The notes under the pieces: generated by a model
What the model was told of the DNA's origin: nothing
Database searches by the model: none
The model's input: only the letters and a program-made list of their open reading frames with translations
Origin: Bacteroidales bacterium
GTDB taxonomy: Bacteria > Bacteroidota > Bacteroidia > Bacteroidales > F082
DNA: 7,859 bases
Assembly: GCA_020853175.1 (NCBI GenBank)
Contig: JADYZK010000339.1
Location: 1-7,859 of the forward strand
Reading direction: 5' to 3'
Position numbers and translations under genes: made by a program
In this document: positions 1-5,504 of the stretch, piece after piece
Position numbering within the stretch: position 1 is the stretch's first letter
Layout of the letters: every line of letters starts with the position of its first letter

Positions 1-83
1 GGAAAGATATACAGTTGCGTAGTCGTTCCGCCGGACCATTGGCTGGTAGTGAAATGCTGTGGGGAAAGGATTGAAACTTTCAA
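1..83 (-). CDS. HutD/Ves family cupin protein, N-terminal fragment (gene continues past left edge)
   Basis: Only the first 27 residues lie in the window. Read leftward from a TTG at 83-81, the frame gives MKVSILSPQHF followed by TTSQWSGGTTTQLYIF. The W-x-GG-T-T-x-x-L-Y/F-I block is the N-terminal signature of the HutD/Ves family (HutD of histidine-utilisation loci, Ves of E. coli), small cupin-fold proteins whose biochemical role is not settled. No ATG occurs in this frame after the in-frame TAA at about 112-110, so TTG is the only reasonable start; its position fits the usual N-terminus of the family. It follows the VOC gene by 52 bases on the same strand and is probably the last visible gene of that operon. 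The family call rests on a short but distinctive motif. No other hut gene is visible beside it, so a role in histidine degradation should not be assumed. Confidence 0.72.
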   Translation of the reverse strand, partial: MKVSILSPQHFTTSQWSGGTTTQLYIF

Positions 84-135
84 AATGTAGATGGTTTTGG
101 ATTGGGTTTATTGTTAAGCAATGAGACAGCCCTTA

Positions 136-609
136 TCATTTCGACTTATTTTTTAAAATATTTTCCACTGTATCAATGGAGATTCCGCTTTTATGAGCAA
201 TTTGCTCCAATGAAAGTCCGGAATAATTCATGTTTTGAACGAAAGTTTCAAGAGGCTCCCCTACTTCAATCAAATGTTTGTCGCCATCAAAAAACCGAAT
301 GGTTCTTTGTCCCCAAGGCTCCTCATGAATGTCGTGTAAAAATTCAACTCCTTCATTTTTCAAGTGCTCCGCTATCTCATTGAGCATATCCGACTCAAAA
401 TACAACTCGAATCTATTTGATGTTTCTTTGATATTTAATTTTCTATCAATAATATGGCTCGGACTTATTTCCCATAGTGTTATGCCACTTTTTAAAATCA
501 CATTCTTTCCAAAGTCGTATTCAATTTCTTGTTTGAGCAATTTGACATAGAAATCCTTCGACTTTTCAATGTCTTTTACAAAGAGTACAGAGGAATGAAA
601 TTTCATCAT
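136..609 (-). CDS. VOC (glyoxalase/bleomycin-resistance fold) family protein with C-terminal HTH-like tail
   Basis: The 157-residue product begins FHSSVLFVKDIEKSKDFY, the first beta-alpha unit of vicinal-oxygen-chelate proteins, and ends the fold with RFFDGDKHLIEVGEP (about residues 105-118). H5, E47 and E115 are at positions where VOC enzymes often place metal ligands, but whether they form a site is inference. Residues 129-152 (GLSLEQIAHKSGISIDTVENIL) are beyond the VOC fold and read like a helix-turn-helix pair, with the A-x-x-x-G-I/S-x-x-T-V spacing of such motifs. The tail could bind DNA or simply be a helical extension. Its ATG overlaps the stop of the upstream membrane-protein gene (TAATGATG), so translation is probably coupled; a second ATG follows immediately and could also serve. 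The substrate cannot be inferred: VOC members include lyases, dioxygenases and antibiotic-binding proteins. Confidence 0.87.
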   Translation of the reverse strand: MMKFHSSVLFVKDIEKSKDFYVKLLKQEIEYDFGKNVILKSGITLWEISPSHIIDRKLNIKETSNRFELYFESDMLNEIAEHLKNEGVEFLHDIHEEPWGQRTIRFFDGDKHLIEVGEPLETFVQNMNYSGLSLEQIAHKSGISIDTVENILKNKSK

Positions 610-1709
610 TATTCGATTGTGTTTTTGTTATAATTGATGTCCATCACTTCCAATTTCAACCAAGTCCAATCGCCTTCATCAAGTTTCCAGGTAGAGGTCA
701 TTTTTGCAGGCACTTTAATTCCTTCAAATGTTTTGTATGCAGAAATATTCATTGTCCATTCGTGTCTTTTTGCATCAACATTGTTTTCCTTGAAACGCAA
801 AGCTGAAAATGTTGTTACCTCGCCATGGTTATTAAAGAAAAAGGTTCCACTTCCCGTGGTTCCTTTGTAGGTCATCGTTGCTTTGGCAGCAGTATCATTT
901 ATTGCTTCCCAAACAATGTATGGACTTAGTGCCAATGACGGAAACCATACCATTTCGCCCAAATAACGTTGTAATGTGCCTTCGTCCAACGGCTCACCTT
1001 GCTCATTGACTACATTGATGAGCGAATTCATTTTTATCAGCATTTCGCCCTTCCCGTTTTCAAACTTGTCTCGGCCTTGAATGTTGAGGAAACGATTCAT
1101 TTTCACATCCACTTTCCATATAAATGCGGGGTTGTCAAGTGTTGTATATTGAATTGCAGTAGCCGACAACCAATTTTTTTGGCCGGGTTTCAGCAGCATT
1201 TCTGCGTTTTGTGTCACTTTCCCACTATGAATAAAAGGTTTTCCGATAGAGCCAGAATTCCTAAGCCATTTTTTTACAGGTTCAGGCATTGTTTGAAGGT
1301 CATTTTCACTCAGAATTGTATTCGCATTGTTGTGATTTTGATTTAGCAAATACTGTGTTTCGCGTTGAACTCGTTTTTGAAAACTAAAATAACCCAACAA
1401 ATTGATGGAGATAACGAATATGAGCACATTAGGTATTGTCCCAAATTTAGCGTCTTTCCAAAAAACAAAGACAAGAATTTGAGAAACAACCACAGCCACA
1501 AGACCAAAGAACCAAGCATATTTTGAATGGATAGAATACAGAATACCATAAATCAACAACAGTATCGTTGCGCTAAGCCAAACATACGCCATCGGTTTTG
1601 ATATAAAAAGCGTCAATTCTTTGACTTCCTTAAATCCCATACCTTTTATGAATCCAAGCAAGTGGATGAGTCCGTGAAGCAAAACGATGATTACAAATAA
1701 AACGCTCAT
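609..1709 (-). CDS. Membrane protein with C-terminal DUF6544-like domain
   Basis: The 366-residue protein has four hydrophobic segments at about residues 2-22, 38-60, 65-85 and 92-110, followed by a soluble part of about 240 residues. That part contains the stretch MVWFPSLALSPYIVWEAIND with ATMTYKGTTGSGTFFFN shortly after, which resembles the DUF6544/DUF6920-type family often found fused to small membrane domains. No catalytic motif is recognisable and the function is unknown. The second half is rich in beta-prone stretches and may be extracytoplasmic or cytoplasmic; topology is not certain. It lies between the YdeI-type gene and the VOC gene on the same strand and overlaps the latter by one base, which supports co-transcription. 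The ATG at 1709 is taken because it is directly followed by the first membrane segment. The family name is from memory of the conserved motif, not from a search. Confidence 0.8.
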   Translation of the reverse strand: MSVLFVIIVLLHGLIHLLGFIKGMGFKEVKELTLFISKPMAYVWLSATILLLIYGILYSIHSKYAWFFGLVAVVVSQILVFVFWKDAKFGTIPNVLIFVISINLLGYFSFQKRVQRETQYLLNQNHNNANTILSENDLQTMPEPVKKWLRNSGSIGKPFIHSGKVTQNAEMLLKPGQKNWLSATAIQYTTLDNPAFIWKVDVKMNRFLNIQGRDKFENGKGEMLIKMNSLINVVNEQGEPLDEGTLQRYLGEMVWFPSLALSPYIVWEAINDTAAKATMTYKGTTGSGTFFFNNHGEVTTFSALRFKENNVDAKRHEWTMNISAYKTFEGIKVPAKMTSTWKLDEGDWTWLKLEVMDINYNKNTIE

Positions 1710-1728
1710 TGTTGTTCAGTTTAATGCG

Positions 1729-1839
1729 TCATTTAATCCCATACTTGGTCTCCATCATGAAGCATTCCATGCGCCATTCATTGACAAAAGTATCAATAAA
1801 AGGTGATTTGTTGGGCACAGCTGTATTTTTTGATTTCAC
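1729..1839 (-). CDS. Possible small ORF (36 codons, GTG start) between YdeI and DUF6544 genes
   Basis: The 152-base gap between two leftward genes contains an open frame whose end reads FIDTFVNEWRMECF then MMETKYGIK and TGA. The composition looks like protein rather than random AT-rich DNA. The frame is open upstream to about 1942, overlapping the 3' end of the YdeI gene in another frame, but contains no ATG before the last third; GTG at 1839-1837 is the best available start. It could be a small gene, the C-terminus of a gene displaced by deletion or frameshift, or chance. I recognise no family. It ends 19 bases before the membrane-protein start. Confidence 0.25.
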   Translation of the reverse strand: MKSKNTAVPNKSPFIDTFVNEWRMECFMMETKYGIK

Positions 1840-1861
1840 GTTCAAATTGCGCTTATTTGTT

Positions 1862-2422
1862 TTAGGTAACTCGATTTTGCTGCTCGCTTTGTTTGATTGT
1901 TTTCTCCAATCTCGATTGTCGCGTTTTTGCTTGTTTGGCGCTCATGATCCAACGCAGGATTGCTTTTCGATAGGAAGGGGCTTGCTTCATAAAAAAATCC
2001 CATGCCAGCGTGTTGGATTTAAATTGGTGCTCAAGGTTGGAGTCCAGCAAAGTGGTGTCATTTTCGTAAGAATAGGTCTCGGATTTGCTTTCTTTCCTTA
2101 AATCAAAGGCTTTTAATCCGGCAGGTAACATAAGTCCGGCTTTGGTGAGCTCTTCAATTTTTTTGATATTCACTGCACTCCAGTTGCTGTTTTTTCTACG
2201 TGGTGTGAAACGGATGCTGTAACTCTCTTTGTCAATTGTTTTTCTAACGCCATCTATCCAACCAAAACACAGCGCTTGGTCAACCGATTGCGACCAGCTC
2301 ATAGAAGGTTTTCCGCTGTCCACCTTATAGAAACCAACAATCAGTTCCGTCTCCTTTTCGTGGTGACTTTCCAACCAATTTCTAAAATCATCTTGTGTTT
2401 TAAAAAAAGTAGCTGATATCAT
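1862..2422 (-). CDS. YdeI/OmdA family protein (bacteriocin-protection type annotation)
   Basis: The 186-residue protein matches the YdeI/OmpD-associated family from end to end. It has ELIVGFYKVDSGKPSMSW (about 26-43), SVDQALCFGWIDGVRKTID (46-64), SIRFTPRRKNSNWSAVNIKK (69-88), AGLMLPAGLKAFDLR (about 94-108), and the C-terminal block RWIMSAKQAKTRQSRLEK (about 157-174). In enterobacteria the family is linked to outer-membrane porin-associated stress and peptide resistance, and is commonly annotated as bacteriocin protection; the molecular activity is not established. The length is normal for the family and the product looks intact. Its ATG is 2 bases downstream of the stop of a broken reading frame, so it was probably an internal gene of a longer operon whose upstream member has decayed. 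Confidence 0.88.
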   Translation of the reverse strand: MISATFFKTQDDFRNWLESHHEKETELIVGFYKVDSGKPSMSWSQSVDQALCFGWIDGVRKTIDKESYSIRFTPRRKNSNWSAVNIKKIEELTKAGLMLPAGLKAFDLRKESKSETYSYENDTTLLDSNLEHQFKSNTLAWDFFMKQAPSYRKAILRWIMSAKQAKTRQSRLEKTIKQSEQQNRVT

Positions 2423-2424
2423 TT

Positions 2425-2645
2425 TTAATGTGTTTCTTTTTTCCTCAAAAGATGATACGGATGTTCATCTTTCCAATCATCCATTGCTTTAAACACAAAA
2501 GTCTAAAAAAAATCATTTCCTCCAATTTTATGAAGTGCTTCTTTACTATTCAATTTTTGTTTTGTGGGTCTGCACTCTCATTTAAGAATTTCAATATTTC
2601 AGGCCTCACACAAACCACCGGTAAAATGTTATTTTTGCCGAAAGA
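2425..2645 (-). pseudogene. Broken gene remnant upstream of the YdeI-type gene, family not recognised
   Basis: Leftward reading gives two coding-like pieces. The first (2645-2550) reads GKNNILPVVCVRPEILKF then LNESADPQNKN and stops. The second (2577-2425) reads LNSKEALHKIGGNDFF, then TAG at 2505-2503, then TFVFKAMDDWKDEHPYHLL ending RKKETH and TAA. Adding one base in the A-run at about 2558-2554 would join the two pieces into one frame, and the TAG would then be the only remaining interruption, giving about 73 codons. There is no start codon for the first piece: an in-frame TAA at 2648-2646 precedes it, next to the start of the opposite-strand lipoprotein gene. The final TAA lies 2 bases before the YdeI ATG, a spacing typical of an operon. 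I read this as the decayed 3' end of a gene. A 19-residue ORF from ATG 2484 is the only intact part. Confidence 0.5.
2630..2637 (+). promoter_or_regulatory. Candidate Bacteroidota -7 promoter element (TATTTTTG)
   Basis: TATTTTTG matches the TAnnTTTG -7 consensus exactly and lies 16 bases before the ATG at 2654. I see no clear TTG at the -33 distance. If used, the leader would be only about 10 bases. This would be the promoter of the five-gene rightward set. Confidence 0.4.
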
Positions 2646-2653
2646 TTAATTGA

Positions 2654-3895
2654 ATGAAATTTTTTGGTTGTTGTGTCATAATCGCTTTGCTGCTGCTGTC
2701 GTGCGGCACTGAAGAAGATCACGAACAACCTGCAAACGATCTGATTTCTACACCTCAACTTTCCAAATCCATCCCCACCTCTACCCCTTCTGAGCCTATC
2801 ATTCTTCTGAAGCCAGAAGCAAAAACCATCTCCTCAGAAACTGTCAATCCGATTGAATTACTTTCTTATGAACGTCGTCTATCGGCACTTCCGCGGCAAG
2901 ATTTGTTTTCGGCAACCGCTTTTGCCACGGCAGCCTTTCCCGATAGTCTTGTCAACAAAAACCCACTTCCCATTTGGACTGACCCCACTGTGAATGGAGC
3001 TGTTACAAGCATAAATCGCTATTTTATCGTTGATTTTGAGAATGACATCTTCACCAACACCGATTATTATTTCACCAATGGAGCCTCCCTCGGGCTGGTG
3101 CATCCGGCTTTGCAGCATCTTTTTCTGGCGGCACTTTTGCCCAACGCCGGAACCTCGTCGCTCAACCATTTTGGCTTAGCGCTGCGGCAGAATATGTACA
3201 CGCCCATCAACCCCGAAGCACCTGAAATTCCTGCCCTCGACCGGCCTTTTGCAGGGGTCTTGCTTGTGGAGTTTTTCAAGATAAGCACCCAGCATCTGAG
3301 ACAATTACAGCTCAGTTCGTCGTTTCAAATCGGCCTGATCGGTCCACCTTCATTGGCGTCGCTGATACAAAAAAGCATGCACGAGCTGGAGCCCGTGGGC
3401 TGGCGTTACCAAATAAAAAGCGACCTGCTGATCAACTATTCGGTTCAAATCACGCAGCGCATCCTGCGACTTCGACACCTCGATTGGCGAACAGATGCCG
3501 CCTTGCGTGTGGGCAGCTACCGCAGCGAAGCAGAAGCCGGAACAAGCTTAAGGATCGGCATCTTGCCAGTTGCTTTTAATCCCTTCCCCATGGCCAAAGA
3601 AGGCAGTGTTGAACTGAGTAATCAGCAAAAGAAATGGCTCGGATGGTTTGAGCTTGAAGCAAAAGGCCGCTATAACGTGCACGATGCCAGCCTTTACGGT
3701 GGCTGGTTCAACAAAAGCTCACCCTTTACCATTGCGCCAAATTTGCGCCAACACCTTACTTTTGGTCTCAGCGCAGGCATCGGCTTTGCATACAAAAAAA
3801 TAGGTTTAGGGGTAAAAATAGTATATTTGTCGCCTGAATTTAAACACGGCTTCGACCACCGATGGGGTGCCATACGAGTCGTTCACAACTTCTGA
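2654..3895 (+). CDS. LpxR-like lipid A 3'-O-deacylase (DUF2219), predicted outer-membrane lipoprotein
   Basis: LpxR enzymes are outer-membrane beta-barrels that remove the 3'-acyloxyacyl chain of lipid A. Family blocks seen here are FENDIFTNTDYYFTNGASLG (128-147), ALRQNMYTPINP (177-188), DRPFAGVLLVEF (196-207), and FQIGLIGPPSLAS followed by QKSMHEL (224-245). N130, D131 and H243 correspond by motif to the Asn/Asp pair and His known in the Salmonella enzyme active site. The C-terminal half alternates polar and hydrophobic residues and ends in F, as barrels do. The N-terminus is unusual: a lipobox (LLLLSC, Cys17) with GTEEDHE next to it, then a Ser/Thr/Pro-rich linker to about residue 110. The total of 413 residues exceeds the roughly 300-350 usual for the family. 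ATG 2654 gives a correct signal peptide. The first gene of a tight set; the next starts 11 bases after its stop. The fold assignment is firm; substrate and anchoring are inferred. Confidence 0.85.
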   Translation: MKFFGCCVIIALLLLSCGTEEDHEQPANDLISTPQLSKSIPTSTPSEPIILLKPEAKTISSETVNPIELLSYERRLSALPRQDLFSATAFATAAFPDSLVNKNPLPIWTDPTVNGAVTSINRYFIVDFENDIFTNTDYYFTNGASLGLVHPALQHLFLAALLPNAGTSSLNHFGLALRQNMYTPINPEAPEIPALDRPFAGVLLVEFFKISTQHLRQLQLSSSFQIGLIGPPSLASLIQKSMHELEPVGWRYQIKSDLLINYSVQITQRILRLRHLDWRTDAALRVGSYRSEAEAGTSLRIGILPVAFNPFPMAKEGSVELSNQQKKWLGWFELEAKGRYNVHDASLYGGWFNKSSPFTIAPNLRQHLTFGLSAGIGFAYKKIGLGVKIVYLSPEFKHGFDHRWGAIRVVHNF

Positions 3896-3906
3896 ACTAA
3901 AAAAAC

Positions 3907-4203
3907 ATGCTCAACAAAGACAACATACAAGATCAAGATTTCAGAGACGAGGAAATCGTTTTTCCGGTGAGTTATGTGCTCAAAGTCATTGTTACCCAAA
4001 ACATGACTCCCGAAAGACATTCACAACTGATTGAGGAAATTCTACTACGAAAAAAAATACCCTATCGTTTTGAAAATACCAAGCTAAGCAAAGAAGGCAC
4101 TTACCTCAGCTTCAGCATTTTCATTACTTTAATTAACAGACTACAGATGAAGGAGTTATATAGTGATTTACGCAGTCTTCCTTGGATCAAGCTGGCCCTA
4201 TAA
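3907..4203 (+). CDS. DUF493 (YbeD-like) family protein
   Basis: This 98-residue protein carries the DUF493 pattern: FPVSYVLKVIV near residues 19-29, and SKEGTYLSFSIFITL at 61-75, where E. coli YbeD has SKGNYHSVSITI, and a C-terminus of LPWIKLAL where YbeD has IDIVRMVL. The family has a small ferredoxin-like alpha/beta fold and is thought to be a regulatory, ACT-like domain, but no definite function is known. The first 18 residues are charged and probably flexible. The start at 3907 follows an A-run (CTAAAAAAAC) and leaves 11 bases after the upstream stop. It is probably co-transcribed with the LpxR-like gene and crcB; the two flanking gaps are equal at 11 bases. Confidence 0.85.
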   Translation: MLNKDNIQDQDFRDEEIVFPVSYVLKVIVTQNMTPERHSQLIEEILLRKKIPYRFENTKLSKEGTYLSFSIFITLINRLQMKELYSDLRSLPWIKLAL

Positions 4204-4214
4204 ATCGTCCAACA

Positions 4215-4601
4215 ATGCAAGTGTACAAGACAGCATCTCAAATTTTACTTCTCACTGCCGGCGGTGCCATTGGAACGCTTCTGCGATATTTCGTTTATGT
4301 GGTTGCCGATAAGCACTTCAATCATGCTCTGCCTTGGGGTACGCTCATTGTTAACCTTACCGGCTCTTTTGCTATTGGACTTTTGTGGGGCTTTTTCGAC
4401 CGCGGCGGCGTTCCTCCTGCCCTGCGTTTGTTTGTTTTTATCGGCATTTTAGGAAGCTTCACCACCTTTTCAACTTTTGCTTTCGACAGCGTTCAGCTCC
4501 TCAACAGGGCCGGTGCAGCCTCCCTCCTACTGAATGTGCTGCTCAACAACCTTGGCGGACTGATCCTTTGCTATGCCGGAATTCTATTAACCTCAAGATA
4601 G
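4215..4601 (+). CDS. crcB: CrcB/Fluc fluoride ion channel
   Basis: CrcB proteins form dual-topology homodimers in the inner membrane that export fluoride passively. From ATG 4215 the product has 128 residues, the normal length, with four membrane helices at about 7-29, 40-62, 67-90 and 99-125. Signature blocks are GGAIGTLLRY (16-25, with the conserved Arg24), WGTLIVNLTGSFAIG (41-55, with the pore Asn47) and GSFTTFSTF (80-88, with the F-box Phe82 and Phe85 and the central Na-site glycine/threonine region). An in-frame ATG at 4182 would add 11 residues, but it overlaps the DUF493 gene and lies outside family conservation, so 4215 is preferred. No fluoride riboswitch was recognised in front of it; the 11-base gap is too short for one, so expression probably follows the operon promoter. 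Confidence 0.95.
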   Translation: MQVYKTASQILLLTAGGAIGTLLRYFVYVVADKHFNHALPWGTLIVNLTGSFAIGLLWGFFDRGGVPPALRLFVFIGILGSFTTFSTFAFDSVQLLNRAGAASLLLNVLLNNLGGLILCYAGILLTSR

Positions 4602-4610
4602 CATTTTGCC

Positions 4611-5180
4611 ATGCACGACATTGAACCTCATTACCACTGGCAGCACCTGTATCAAGCCGAAAACGATCCACGATCACCGTTTTACGGGCGTTCTTACTCC
4701 GAAATTTATTTCTCCAATGCGGTTTACAATTACCTCATCCATCCCCAATGGGATGAGTTTGGCTCGTTGACGCTCTATGCGAAAATCCTTTATTGCGATT
4801 ACGACAAAGGTTTTTGTGTGCTTGAGTTGATTGGCGAATGGAACGATTTGCTGTATAACGATATCATGTATTTCTATCGAAATTTGATAGAACCACTTAT
4901 AGATGAAGGTGTTATACATTTTATCCTGCTAGGTGAACAGCTGCTGAATTTTCATGCCGATGGCGATGACTATTACCAAGAATGGTTTGAAAACATTGAT
5001 GACGGATGGATTGTTTGTTTGAATTTCAGGGATCATGTCATTCACGAGTTTGTGAAGGCCCGGATTGATTATTACCTCGCTTTTGGTGGTAAGTTCGACG
5101 AATTTAACTGGAGAAGCTATTTACCCGTTCAGCTGTTTAACATCATCAATGAGATGGTGATGAAACGTTTAAACCCATAA
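4611..5180 (+). CDS. Conserved hypothetical protein, 189 residues
   Basis: I do not recognise a named family. The protein is acidic and very rich in aromatic residues, with no signal peptide or clear membrane segment, so it is probably cytoplasmic. The N-terminal part contains ENDPRSPFYGRSYSEIYFS (about 17-35) and NYLIHPQWDEFGS (40-52). A middle alternating beta/alpha stretch follows: LYAKILYCDYDKGFCVLELIG (55-75), then an Asn/Asp-rich helix, then GVIHFILLGEQLLNFHADGDDYYQEW (about 100-125). The beta-alpha-beta pattern with a conserved-looking LLGEQ-x5-H turn suggests a small Rossmann-like or STAS-like fold; this is inference only. It starts 9 bases after crcB and ends 4 bases before acyP, so it is an operon member. 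Similar proteins are familiar to me from Bacteroidota genomes as hypothetical, without a function. Confidence 0.8.
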   Translation: MHDIEPHYHWQHLYQAENDPRSPFYGRSYSEIYFSNAVYNYLIHPQWDEFGSLTLYAKILYCDYDKGFCVLELIGEWNDLLYNDIMYFYRNLIEPLIDEGVIHFILLGEQLLNFHADGDDYYQEWFENIDDGWIVCLNFRDHVIHEFVKARIDYYLAFGGKFDEFNWRSYLPVQLFNIINEMVMKRLNP

Positions 5181-5184
5181 CCTT

Positions 5185-5454
5185 ATGCTAAAAGCAGTCC
5201 TCATACAGGTTTTTGGGCGGGTTCAGGGCGTAGGATTTCGCTTTTACACCGAAGAAAAAGCAAAAGAGTTCAACATTGCAGGTTTTGTTCAAAACAAAGG
5301 CGATGGCAGTGTTTACATCGAAGCCGAAGGCACCGCTGATGAATTAGATGCCTTTGTAGAATGGTGCAAAAAGGGGCCGCGTTGGGCCAATGTGCGTGAT
5401 TGTATTGTAAGCGAAATGCCGCCTCTCCAAAGAAAAGGCTTTGTTGTGAAGTAA
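5185..5454 (+). CDS. acyP: Acylphosphatase
   Basis: Acylphosphatases hydrolyse the carboxyl-phosphate bond of acyl phosphates such as acetyl phosphate and 1,3-bisphosphoglycerate. The 89-residue product has the normal length and both signature blocks: GRVQGVGFRFY (11-21), with the phosphate-binding loop and catalytic Arg19, and GFVQNKGDGSVYIEAEG (33-49), with catalytic Asn37. The C-terminal WCKKGPRWANVRDC stretch and GFVVK ending also fit. It is cytoplasmic, with no signal peptide. It is the last gene of the rightward set, 4 bases after the preceding stop, and converges on the ureohydrolase gene with 50 bases between them. Confidence 0.96.
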   Translation: MLKAVLIQVFGRVQGVGFRFYTEEKAKEFNIAGFVQNKGDGSVYIEAEGTADELDAFVEWCKKGPRWANVRDCIVSEMPPLQRKGFVVK

Positions 5455-5483
5455 AAAACAAGCTTTAAACGGTCTTGAAATGC

Positions 5484-5504
5484 TTTTTCAACACGCATGA
5501 AAAA
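5484..5504. terminator. Weak AT-rich hairpin between convergent genes
   Basis: TTTTTCA at 5484-5490 and TGAAAAA at 5498-5504 form a 7-base-pair stem with a 7-base loop, between the acyP stop and the ureohydrolase stop. It is the only inverted repeat in the convergent gap. The stem is AT-rich and there is no external U-tract, so it may be a poor terminator or a chance palindrome. Confidence 0.2.

Noticed and set aside
1..90. Open rightward frames at the left edge (ending at 72 and at 90)
   Set aside because: Both are open only because they are cut by the edge, and the opposite strand carries the recognisable HutD/Ves motif over the same bases.
1709..2101. Rightward 130-codon frame antisense to the YdeI-type gene
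   Set aside because: It is hydrophobic and low in information, and overlaps a well-matched family protein on the other strand.
2428..2649. Rightward 73-codon frame in the gap before the LpxR-like gene
   Set aside because: Its Phe/Ile/Lys-rich translation looks like AT-rich background, while the leftward frames over the same bases read as protein fragments.
4182..4214. Upstream ATG start for crcB
   Set aside because: It would overlap the DUF493 coding end by 22 bases and add residues outside the family's conserved length.
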